Positions 40,801-52,394 of a stretch of 64,000 bases of DNA are shown here, in pieces (the first letter of the stretch is position 1; every line of letters begins with the position of its first letter). A model generated the notes under the pieces. That model was given only the letters and a program-made list of their open reading frames with translations, had not been told where the DNA came from and ran no database searches. The DNA comes from CAYWBI01 sp964456445 (GTDB lineage Bacteria; Calditrichota; Calditrichia; Calditrichales; J004), in assembly GCA_964456445.1 (NCBI GenBank), contig CAYWBI010000003.1, positions 1 through 64,000 of the forward strand, in the 5' to 3' direction. The translations under genes were made by a program, and so were the position numbers.

Positions 40801-43800
40801 CATAAATCATGGTATCGCTTGTCCCGCCATTCAGCGTAAAAGGTGTTGCAGGACTCAGATAAATTTCCTGCATATCAATTGTCGGCGTAAAGGTCAGGGC
40901 AGAGCTGTTAACCGTAAGCGGGGCTCCGCCGTTATTATGGATAACCGTATAAATCCGGCCATGGGTTTGGCCCTGTGAGAGGGTATCCGGTATAAATATC
41001 ATCGATGTAACCGCTAAAACCGCGCGCCCCTGCACAGTAAGTGTATCCACGTTTTGAGCTCCCTCCCGAATACTGGAAAGATTATCATTTACATCATGGG
41101 AAACAACCCGGGCATCGCTGAGATAGGCGCCTTCCTGCGCATTGGGATTTACATCAAGATCAAAATCAAAACGTGTTGTCGCTCCCGGTGCCAGCGTATT
41201 CGGCAAGGCCGGTACACCTTTTCGGATTATACTGAACTGATCGCTGCGATCAACTCCGCCAAGTTTCATGACCAAATCCACCGAGTCAACATCGGCATTC
41301 GCCACAAAAGCGCCCGAACTGTTCCGCACATATACCGAGGCCAACAAACCGGTTTGACCGCTGCTGGCAACAGCCGGGCTGACCTTCACGCTATCGATAA
41401 GCACCGTCGGGCGCAACTGCACTGTCCAGCTATCGTTAATGGTAGAATCTGCCACATCAAAATTGGCGCCCGTAACCGATTCGGTAATATTCAACGTGGC
41501 GGAAATGGTATCCAACCCGGTTTGCGCACTGTTGGTAACAGTAACGGGAACATCAAAAACCTGCTGTAAGCCCGCGCCTAAGTTTAAAGGCAATGAAGGG
41601 CTAACCGTACCAAGCGTATAGTTGGCAATGCCATTTGTAAAAACAAGGCTTAATGTATTAATAGTGGCGTCGCTGCTTCCACTGTTTTCCAAACGTACCT
41701 GCACCGTCTCGGGCCCTTGCCCCTGTGAAACAGTTACCGGGTCGGTTAATACCGATAAAACATTAACATGCGGTACGCCGCTTATCCGCCAACGGTGGGC
41801 AGTTGTACTATTTACCGTGGCTGTGGCGCCTGAATAAATATTTTTATAATCCACTGCGGCAAAAAGCGAGTCAAACCCTGTTGCGGAATTATCTTTAACA
41901 TCTACCGTGGCGGTCAACGTGGTACTGTCATTTGGAGCGAGACGCAGATTAAAGGCAGGCCAGCTTTGTGTATATAGGCCTATTTGCGGGTTTAGCCGGG
42001 TATCTGTAATTAATACCGGCGTTCCACCATTATTATTGATTTTAACATCAACCTGTAAACCGCTCTCACCCTGGGCAACAAGCGTGTCCACGGAAGTGAC
42101 GCTGCTTACAATAACATCCGGCGGACTACCGACAAACCAGGTGTCGCTAACTGTTGCGGCATTGTCGTTTGCCGTAGAAGCACTGTTTATATCTTCCCCC
42201 ACACCCCGGACATCCAAAGAAACATCTCCTGTTGGCGTCGAGGTATTTACATCCGGCGTTGCCGTAAAATCCTGTTGTGTCCATCCCAAGATGGTGTAAG
42301 GCAGGGCTGGCGAAACAACGGAAGCATTTCCATACACATTAAAAATTAACGAATCCACCTGCAATCCCGCGCTACCGGTATTACTGACAAACACATGTAC
42401 CGGCCAGGTATCCCCCTGGCTTACACTGTCCGCAGCAGCAACAGTCGAATCGATTTGCATCACCGCCTGGTCCTGTACGGTAAAAATATTGGGCGCGGTA
42501 TGCAGTTGGTTGTAAGTAACCTTGTTTTCCGTGCCGATCAGGCTTAGCACCAGGCTATCGGTAAAGGCCACTGTAGAATTCGTTGGACGGAACAGCAACT
42601 GTACCGTTTGTTTTCCTGCAATTTTTAGCGGCGCGGAAGCGGCCAGTTTCACAAAATTTGTAGGACTGTTTTTGGGATATAAAATAGTATTGACCGTATC
42701 GATATCTACCCTGGCGTCACCATTATTGACAACGGTCAGCAGGGTTGAGAAATCCTGGTTTGTTGAAACAACCAATGGTGAATTATCGGTGATATTGATA
42801 TCGGCAGCCGATTGCACCAACCAACTGTCTGTTGTTGTGGCCGATGGATCGGAGATGGCAGTGGCGGTATTTTGATCTGTTCCTTCCACACGTGCATTAA
42901 GTGTGGCCACCCCTGTGGCAGAAGCGGAAAGCACATCCACATTAAGCGTATAGGTTGCCGAAGAGGCCGGGCTTAACAGGGCATTGGGATAGATGACCAG
43001 GGAAGAATCGGCATAACTTCCCTTTGAAATCGCCAGGCGGATGCTGTCCACCATAACCGGATTGTCGCCACCATTGCTGATATTTACCTGCACGGGAATA
43101 TTTTGCTGGCCCGTGCTTATAGAATCAAATCCACTGACAACCGAAACAACGTCCAGGGCGCCGGTTCCAAAAACCGTCCAGGACGATAAATTCCCGGAAG
43201 CATTTGTTATCGAGTTGGCACGGTTAATTTCCGTGCCCTGTGCCGTCCCGCGCAGATTGATGGTTCCGAGGTTTGCAGCGCTATCCAATACGCCAACAAT
43301 ATAATTGATGGTTGTATCCTGCCAGCCGGTCAAAGTATATGGCAAAGTCGGCGTATTATATTGGCGCGTATAATCGCTGTTGGCGTTTCCGTTGGCCTGT
43401 GTATAAAAATCAAGCGGGATATTTTCCAAACGGACATCGGCCGTTCCCTTGTTGCGGACGGTTAAATTGACGTTGATATTTTGCTCGCCCGCTGTTACAC
43501 TCGATTGATTGGCAATGGCAATGACCTGTGGGTCGGCAGGGGTTTGCATCAAAACCGTATCCTGTTTCAGGGCGGCAAAAACCGAATCGGGTTGAAGTGA
43601 GACCTGATCCGTGCCATAGCTATAGGCGTCGATGGCAATGGCGCCGCTGTCACGCGGGGCGCTTTGGCTAATTAGGTCATAACTGGCCACAAACGCGTCA
43701 CCGGCATTTAAGACCGGCAGGCTGGCCGGTGTAATCCTTGTGTAACTTAAAGTTGATGTACCCGGTGTAATCCGGGTAAAATTTAACCCAACACTGTCAA

Positions 43801-46800
43801 CGGACATCCTGGATGTGCCGCTGTTGCGCACATTTACATGGACCCTGCGCGTGGCCTGCCCCTGGGTAAAGCTGTAAAAATCAGCATAAACCGAATCGAT
43901 AACCAATTGAGCGGCATCGCCAACCTGCAAGGTATCATGAACGACCGGGCTTGTGCTGCTGACCAAAGCGTTGCTAATGGCGTCACGTCCGTAAAAACCG
44001 GCGCCAAGATAAATAGCATTTGGTGCGCCGAGGGCAATATCCGATTGAAAATTGTAGGTCTTGCTTTGTCCGGCCACCAATGAATCGATCGCGGATACAC
44101 GGGTATCCGTTGTCGAGCCCGATGGCGTGTTCAATAACTTAAGGCTATCAATTAAAACCGTGGCCTGCCCCTGATTGCTGACCGAAACGGCTACCGGTAC
44201 ATTTTGTTGTCCGCGGTTTACCCGTGAATAGGTTGACGAAACGGAGTTGATCACAACACTTGGAGCGGAAAAAACCTGCCAGCCATCAAGATAAAGGCTT
44301 GTTTCCGATAGCGCCGCCCCACTGCGTTGGTTTGAGCCGTTGGCCAGGGCGCGGATCGAATCGGTCCCCGTTGCCGCGTTGCTGTCAATCGTTACCGAAA
44401 ACGAGATGTCCTGCGATGCACCCGCGGCCAGCGTGAGCGGAAAGGCAGTTGCCGTTGAAAATGTATTTAGGTTACGTTTAAAATCAATATAGGCGGTATC
44501 GACTATTGTAGGCGTTTGACCACTGTTCTGCAGGGTGATATCCACCGTCAATCCACTTTGCCCCTGGCTGACCTGTGTTGCCACCGCATTAAGTGCGCTA
44601 ACTGTTAAAGCACTTTTGCTCAACACATTCCAGGTATCGGATATGGTATTGTTGATCTCGGTATAATCGGTGGAACTATTCGAGTCCTGAAAAGCCACCT
44701 GGGCCGTAAAGGTATCGTTGCCCGTCGTCGCGGCATTATCAACATTTACCGTATAAATCAATGTATTGCTGCTTCCCGCAGGAACATATAAAGGAAAAGT
44801 TTGGCCCGAGCTTAACGAAAACTGATAGATGGAACCATAGGATATTTTAACACTATCGGCACTTAAGACCGTTGCCGTGGCCTGCCCGCTGTTTGTAAAT
44901 TGAATGCTTAATGTTTGCCCGTTTTCACCCTGGCTGACTTCCACATCCGATAAGGTTATGGATTGAAGATCGATATTGGCCGCGGTTTGAACGTTTAAAT
45001 CCGATATACCAGAGGCGGTTGTCGTAAGCGTGGAAGTAAAGGCGTTTCCAACTTCCGTGCCTATAAGCAGCAACGTACCTGGATAAGTACCTGCCAGAAG
45101 GCTCAGGTTTTGCCCGGTAAAACTTATATTTGTTGACGCTCCGTTCCCCTGCAATGCCTGGTTTGCCGATGGATAAAAAACCTGTCCTCCAAAGGTCAGG
45201 GTCGTGCTGTCTTTGTTTAAGAGCACATCATAAGCTCCATCATTCTTTATTGTGGTTGAAAAAGCAACATTCTGGCCCTCGGAGAGCGGATTTGGCGTAT
45301 AGGCCAGCCAGGTAAGAACGGCCGAATCGATAACACGGAACTGGCTTGTCTGCGTTGCACCAACATCATTAACCGTTTGACCGGTTGATTTTAGATTGCC
45401 GGAAACCGTGCCGTCGATGGTGACCAGCCCATTGGGGGCCCCTGAAGGGATGTTTAAACTATAACGATAGATTCCGCTTGTATTGGTCAACATGGAATCC
45501 GGACCCGATATAAACGTTTCCACATAGCCGTTGTCAGGGGAAAACGTTAAATCCGTTACAAGGTTACGAATGGTTTCACTGCTGTTGTTGGTCACTTCCA
45601 TTTGAATTTCACTTATCGTCTGTCCACGGCTAACAAGCGTATCCTGGGCATTTGGAATTTTTGTGAACACGATGTCGAGCGGCGAGACGGCCAATTCTCC
45701 TGGATTTGTAAAAAATGAACCGTTCATTTCACTATAGGGGCCACTTCCAACAAGATGGATTTCCGGGGTATAATTTCCGCTGGGATAGCCACCATCGATG
45801 GTAACCGTTTTAAATTTTAAAGTGGAGGTTGATGCAGCAGGAATGGTTAACGGTGAATCCAGTTTTGTAGTTGTGGTGATGGTATTATAACTAAAGGTGA
45901 AACTGCTCGCGGAGGTATCAAGCGGAACAGCATCCCCACCCGGATTGGTAACATCAAGATAAAAAACAACACTTTGATTGGTTGATACGGCCTTCGGGCT
46001 AAGGCTTCCGTCCAGATATCGAATTCCATAAACAGTAAATTGAGCGCTGGAAACCGGAGATGTGATGGAAGCCGTGGCGATACTGGAATCCGAATCGGAT
46101 GGTGTTGTATAAACTGCAGAAACCAAACCGTTACTATCGGAAATATTATTTAAGGCAGACATGCTATTGGCCGGGGCAAAGGTTACCGAATGCCCGGCAA
46201 CATAGTTGTTATATTGATCCAAAACCCGGGCAACGATTTTTTGATTACTTCCCGCAACCGTGGACCGCTTGTTTCCCGAAACCGTAACGATGCTGTTTGC
46301 AAGATCATTTCCGGCGGTTGCGGTAAAGAGTGCTGTACTTACGCCCGTTGCAGAAACCGTAACCGTGTCTGCCCCGGCTGTGGTACGCAATGTCCAGGCC
46401 ACGCTGTCCAGGCCGCTGCTACTGGATGTATGCAACTGAGACGCCGCCCCATCAACCAAGCCATCGGAAGTGGATTGCCAGTTGAGGGACACACCGGAAA
46501 CACTGTTTCCATTGCGATCGACTGTTTTCACCTTTAATGGAAAAGGAAGAACCGTTCCAACCGTATCGGTTTGTGTATTACCGGACACGATGGATATTTG
46601 TTTTACAAGCCCATTGGTGGCAGTAGCATTAAATACCTGTGGGCTGTTTAACAAATTGCTGTTATAAGCAGAAACAGTATAGCTGCCCGTTAGTGAACCC
46701 AGCGTCAATATGGTTTGTGCATTGCCGCCCGCATCGGTTGCAGTGGAAATGGTGCTTAAGCTAAACCCCGAGGCGCCCGCGGGGAAGTCGGATACTGAAA

Positions 46801-49800
46801 AGGTAATGGTTGTATTGGAAACAGGATTGCCAAGACTATCCACAACCTGCACAATAAAAGGCAGGGCAAGGGCCGCCCCCACGGTATCGCTTTGAGCATC
46901 ACCACTTACAAACTTTAAGGAATCCGCCTTCGATGACAAGACATTGGCGGTAAACTGTACGGCAGGCAAACCACTGGCGGTTGCATAGGCCGTATCCAAT
47001 GCCGCCGCGGAACTTCTAAGCCGCCATTTACTGCGCGATTTTCCCAATAAATCCGTTATGCCCGGTGGCGATGTGCCGGGGGATAATTGTCCATCGGAGG
47101 GCGTTGTCCAAGAGACATTTAGATTGGGCACTTTGTTACCATAGCTATCCTTAGCCTGAACAATGAGGGAATCGGGGATAAAATCATTGGCTGTGCCGCT
47201 TAGGCTTTGCGCGGAAAGTGCCGTAAGGGTTGCCGCGGCGCCCGGATTAACCTTTATCACACCACTATAGTCATTGACGCTGCCGCTTACAATCTTCAAT
47301 CGTGCGGAATTTTGCACCCGACTGTTAAATATATTGTTTGTGGACGCCGTTGTAGTTGAATAAAACCCTATGGTGTCACCATCCACACTCCAGGTAACCG
47401 ATTGCTCCCCAAGATAATTCCCATAAAGATCATATCCGGCCGCATAGAGGGTTAATGTTGCACCTGCGCTTAATACCGAGTCATTTAAGACAACCCCGCC
47501 GTTACCGACGGCCGTTCGGATTTCAAGCGATGACAAACTTCCGCTTGACACCGTCACCGTACCGGTGGAGTCATTTACATATCCGCTGGAATTGGTGGTA
47601 TAAACCAAACCACTCCCCGGCGAGGTAGGCGCAAGGGATGTGGACGATGAATTTGTTGTGGGGTCAAGCCCGCTTAATGTCCCGGTAACTGCCCAGTCCA
47701 CATTGACATTGGCGCTAAAATTATTGTCGGCATCATAGCCATTGGCGTAAAATGTTTGGGATTGCCCGACCGACATATTGACTACACCGACGGCGCTGCC
47801 GGCATCATTGGGACCATCTTTTATAATAAGGTGCGTGACAGCGCCAGGTGAAACGGTAATTCCACCACTGTTATCCGTGATGGCCGTATTGGCAACACTC
47901 ACCGCCTTCACAGAACCCGAGCCGGAAGTCGTGGCATCAATAAATACGCTGTCTGTCGGATTTGCCGGGGACAACGCGCTAAGCACGCCGTTTCCCGTCC
48001 AGGTCGATTGTTCCCTGGATAGATAATTACCATCGGCGTCATATCCCACGGCAAAAAGTATAAGGTTCTGATCGGCTGTTATGCTTGTATCGCCCAACAC
48101 AATTCCATTGGCCGTGGGTTGGATTTGAATACGCAGCTCCGCCAGGGTGCCTGCATTAACCGTTAAAGTCCCGGTTGTATCAGAAGAAACGCCGCTGGTT
48201 GCCGAGGTGGCAATTATAGTTCCGCTGCCTGTAGCTGAAGGTGAATAAAGAAAACTCGTCCCCGTTCCACTGACCCCCTGTAGAGTGCCGCTTGACGACC
48301 AGGTCACGGATTCATCAGACAAATAGTTATTATAGACATCATAACCTGCCGCAAAAAAGGTGACCGAATTGTCCGTCGTAAAAACTGAATCTGCAAACTC
48401 GATACCACCATTGTTGGCAGCGGTCCGGATCAGGACATAGTTTAATGTAGCCCCGTTAACCGTTACAAGCCCGCTGGCGCCGCTGACGCTGGTATCCGTT
48501 TTCTTGACCGCCTTCACCGTAAAACTGCCCGTGACCGTATCGCTGACCGTGACCGAAACCGTGGAAGCATTGTTAAATTTTAACCGGGACGAGGTGCTGA
48601 ACTGGGCGCTGGCCGAACCCGATGCGCTAAAGATGATGCTGTNNNNNNNNNNNNNNNNNNNNNNNNNNNNNNNNNNNNNNNNNNNNNNNNNNNNNNNNNN
48701 NNNNNNNNNNNNNNNNNNNNNNNNNNNNNNNNNNNNNNNNNNGACGAGGTGCTGAACTGGGCGCTGGCCGAACCCGATGCGCTAAAGATGATGCTGTCGC
48801 TGTTGGCAACGCTGTTGCCGTACTGGTCCTGCGCGGTTACCGTATAGCCCACGCTGCCACCCGCAATAATCGTTTGATCGCCTGAAGGGCTAAAAACATA
48901 GCGGCTCACATTGTCCGCAACCACCGCCATGCCCAGTTTGTTGCTTACCGTGCCATAACTTACCTGCACCGTGTCGCTCCCGCCACTAACCGTGCTCGAT
49001 GTATAGGTGGCCTGCGCCACACCGCTGGCATCGGTCAGGTCAGCTATCGATGACATCCCGTTTGTAAAAGTGCCCGTACCCACCGTGCGGGTAAAGGTCA
49101 CAGAGCTGTCCGCACCGGCCCGGTTGCCATAAACATCGGATAAGGAGGCCTGTAATAAACGCGACGTACCCGCCGTGATAGAACCCTGGCCCGAAAGGAT
49201 GCCGATCGTGGCCACATTGCCCGGGTTTACCGTTACCAGCCCGCTGGCCCCGCTGACACTGCTATCCGTTTTTTTGACCGCCTTTACCGTAAAACTGCCC
49301 GTGACCGTATCGCTGACCGTAACCGAAACCGTGGAAGCATTGTTAAATTTTAACCGCGACGAGGTGCTGAACTGGGCGCTGGCCGAACCCGATGCGCTAA
49401 AGATGATGCTGTCGCTGTTGGCAACGCTGTTGCCGTACTGGTCCTGCGCGGTTACCGTATAGCCCACGCTGCCACCCGCAATAATCGTTTGATCGCCTGA
49501 AGGGCTAAAAACATAGCGGCTCACATTGTCCGCAACCACCGCCATGCCCAGTTTGTTGCTTACCGTGCCATAACTTACCTGCACCGTGTCGCTCCCGCCA
49601 CTAACCGTGCTCGATGTATAGGTGGCCTGCGCCACACCGCTGGCATCGGTCAGGTCAGCTATCGATGACATCCCGTTTGTAAAAGTGCCCGTACCCACCG
49701 TGCGGGTAAAGGTCACAGAGCTGTCCGCACCGGCCCGGTTGCCATAAACATCGGATAAGGAGGCCTGTAACAAACGCGACGTACCCGCCGTGATCGAACC

Positions 49801-51270
49801 CTGGCCCGAAAGGATGCCGATCGTCGCCACATTGCCCGGGTTTACCGTTACAAGCCCGCTGGCCCCGCTGACACTGCTATCCGTCTTCTTGACCGCCTTT
49901 ACCGTAAAACTGCCCGTGACCGTATCGCTGACCGTTACCGTAACCGTGGACGCATTGTTAAATTTTAACCGCGACGAGCTGCTGAACTGCGCACTCTGTG
50001 AACCAGATGCGCTAAAGATGATACTGTCACTGTTTACAACCGCGTTCCCGGAGAGATCACGTGCTGTTATAGTAAAGGCCACCCCGACCCCGGCAGTAGT
50101 TATCTGATCCGTTGCCGGGCTAAAATCATAATAATCGACCACGGATGAAGTACCCGTTACATCAACGGACCAACCACCATCGGTCGAAGCCTTTCTTGAT
50201 GATGAATCGAGGCGTGCATCATAAGTTGACGGAAAATTGTTTCCGCTACTTACCGATGAAGGCATTGTTTGAAAAAATTTCACAACAAGGGAATCATACG
50301 TTTCAAAATCAGCCGTTTGAATTATTAGTGAATCCCCCACATTGTCCCAGGTTGCATAACCGCGGTCCGTGGGCTGAGTGGATGATTTTTGTATAAAAGC
50401 ATCCCCGCTGTTTATTTTTATTGAAGTAACCGTTGGTTTGGAGACAAATGGGGTAAATATCGCCACACGGTCAACCTTGCCAAGAGAATCGGTTCCGGCA
50501 GGGTCAATACTATTAACAGTATATGTAAATTCCGTAGATGAATTTGTCGTACCCGACAACGGTGATATAGCCGAGGTTGCACCATTTACCCGTTTACCAC
50601 TCCACAGAATGGCAAAATAGGAATCAACAGAAAAGGATGTATTAAAAGCATATTCCAGTGCATTGGTACTGCTGGCCTGCACCCCGATAGTAGCACTCAA
50701 ACCGGGATCGCTGGCTAAATTGATTTTCCCATATTGATATTTAAAAAGGTTGGTCGTTTCATATAAAATGATTTGAAACTCTATTGAATTGGTAATATTT
50801 GGTAAATCCCATTGAATAACAAATTGTCGAAAAGGGGCTGTCCCAAGGGTTTTTACATAAATATTTGCATTCTGGGACGACGTGCCGCTTAAATCGTCCC
50901 AATAAACGGCCAGCATGGAGTCCTGTGCGCTGGCCGATGGAATTGAAACATTATTTGGATTGGGGTCCGTCGTCGTGCCCGGGTTACGAAAGGATATCCA
51001 GCCATTGGCGGATACATATACATTGTTTTTCGGCGAACCATACAAATAAAAGGTAAAAGGCAGGGCAATCGCCGAGGATACCTGATCGGAGATGGCACCG
51101 ACAAATAATGAATTTCCATCCTTAATATCGGTCCAGGAAAAATTTGTTTTTGGACTTACCGAGGAAGTTGTCCACATATAACCAAAGCTGTCATTTCCGC
51201 CTTGATTGGCCCAGGCAACTGCCGAAATAGCGGCAATATACAGCAATGTATAAAGAAATCGTTTTTTCAT
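34886..51270 (-). CDS. Giant secreted repeat protein with sorting domain (at least about 5,409 aa)
   Basis: The reading frame is split by a 100-N gap (48643-48742). The same 55 bases flank it; merging them gives 16,230 bases, a single frame of 5,409 aa. Order in merged residues: signal peptide (1-21, ending AWA); a secreted beta-sandwich domain (about 25-230; VYVSANGWISF, WDDLSG, FVIQWD); Ig-like invasin-type repeats, first as 205-aa tandem copies (about 430-1040), then diverged copies (to about 1700); some 15-20 CARDB-like repeats each opening with a VSQGQ/VSQGE signature and a NSGQA-type turn (about 1700-3850); further beta domains; and a C-terminal FlgD-like sorting domain (last ~95 residues, FGNFPNPFGR to FITKIAYIK). 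Cysteine is almost absent. This suits a surface fibre for adhesion or motility. The repeat count is uncertain because of the gap. Confidence 0.9.
48643..48742. other. Assembly gap (100 N) inside a tandem repeat, identical 55-bp flanks
   Basis: The 55 bases at 48588-48642 recur exactly at 48743-48797. As at the first gap, collapsing them restores one frame. Here, however, the flank belongs to a 615-bp tandem repeat, so the assembler may also have dropped one or more repeat copies. Any missing whole copies would add 205 residues each and keep the frame. Confidence 0.88.
48743..49972 (-). repeat. Two near-identical 615-bp tandem repeats (205 aa each)
   Basis: Copy boundaries are taken from the recurring gacgaggtgctga block at 48743, 49358 and (as gacgagctgctga) 49973, exactly 615 bases apart. 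The first ~400 bases of the two complete copies look identical by eye, and differences are confined to scattered bases in the remaining third. A more diverged copy lies at 49973 to about 50130, and the end of another at about 48462-48642. Each unit codes for two Ig-like domains of the giant protein. Confidence 0.9.
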
Positions 51271-51272
51271 GG

Positions 51273-51752
51273 TTATTTATTCGCTTTAATATAATTTAAA
51301 GGGAGCTGTACCGAATCCGGGTTTTTCAACACTTCCGTATCCGTAGCCCCAATCGGGTATGCGCTGAGATCAAGTTTTCTAAATCTTTTTAAATGTCGGC
51401 TGTCAGGCCGGACCACCAGGCTAAGAATATCCCCAACCTTGACGCCAAAATATTGGATATCGATGCCATTGCCCGACCATAGCCAATTCAATCGATTTTT
51501 TTGCTTCACCGGGCCCGCGGCCAGTTTTAACCATACCGCCGAGCCATTTATCGTTGCACTTTCGAGAACCGCCTTCAGTCCGGCAGGAAATTTTATATGT
51601 AAACCATTACTGGTTTCTGCTTTTATGCTAAGGTCAACTCTCAATCGGGGAGCGTCATCTTTCGGATTGAGAATTTCAACGTTCATTTTTTGACCATTTT
51701 GGGCGAGGAGAAACCCTATGGAAAGAAAAATACTCAATAAAATTTTCTTCAT
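51273..51752 (-). CDS. Small secreted protein, first gene of the giant-protein unit, 159 aa
   Basis: I do not recognise this protein. A signal peptide (MKKILLSIFLSIGFLLAQ) leads a mature part of about 140 residues, predicted mostly beta, with no cysteine: LRVDLSIKAETSNGLHIKFP, LNWLWSGNGIDIQYFGVKVGD. It looks like a single carbohydrate-binding-like or cohesin-like sandwich, but no signature is clear. Its stop lies two bases before the giant gene's ATG, so the two are translated together, which suggests a partner of the giant protein, for instance a cap, chaperone or minor subunit of a surface fibre. That role is inferred from position only. Confidence 0.72.
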   Translation of the reverse strand: MKKILLSIFLSIGFLLAQNGQKMNVEILNPKDDAPRLRVDLSIKAETSNGLHIKFPAGLKAVLESATINGSAVWLKLAAGPVKQKNRLNWLWSGNGIDIQYFGVKVGDILSLVVRPDSRHLKRFRKLDLSAYPIGATDTEVLKNPDSVQLPLNYIKANK

Positions 51753-52394
51753 TTTAAACCTTTTATAGAACTAACTTATTATACGACAAGACATGCCTTT
51801 TATATTGCCCGCTTCAAATTTTATGCGAGCTCTGGAGCGGCCGGATTAAAAATCGCAAATGATACCTTTGCCCTTTTATCATAACCTAAAAATCTTTTTT
51901 AATGTTGAAAACCGTATTAATTGCCACGCGTCCCTATGGTCCAACCCGTCGTTTTCATGGGTTAAATACCATCCTAAGTTAATACATAACTTTCCCCAGG
52001 CGAAAAACTACCGTGTCAACAGAGCCATAAATAAAAGTTAAAGCAAACACTTTTGACATCGCATATATTGTCCTTTGCACAAATTACATCATAGCATTTA
52101 ATTATCAAATATTGTCAATACAACAACTCAATGTGCAAAAGCGCAAGAAGGCAGGAACCCTACAATTTATTTTGTAATCCATACCCATAAGCAAATTCAT
52201 CCATGTTTTGAAAATATAGTTCATTATATATATTTATCGCACAAAACATAAGTTTCATATTATCCGTCTTAAGCTTGCCTCATGATACGGGACAAAACGG
52301 CCAAGCCGGAAATACAATAAATATGCCCATAATGCCCATAATCCATGGTGACATATAACACAATCGATAGAAGTTAAAAAAATATCAAATAAAT
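51753..52394. other. Intergenic region upstream of the giant-protein unit
   Basis: These 642 AT-rich bases should contain the promoter for the five-gene unit. I see no supported gene. Two minor structures are visible: aaccc...gggtt at 51943-51963, which may be a decayed member of the cccacg palindrome family, and a short tandem of atgcccata near 52324-52341. No confident promoter boxes can be given. Confidence 0.5.

Noticed and set aside
34886..48517. Separate 4,543-aa gene starting at a GTG at 48517
   Set aside because: The GTG is an internal Val codon in SFTVKAVKK, the same segment that is internal in the other repeat copies, and the frame is open upstream into the gap.
48462..49972. Repeats as a CRISPR array
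   Set aside because: The unit is 615 bp, contiguous, and in frame within a coding region. There are no short repeats with unique spacers and no cas genes.
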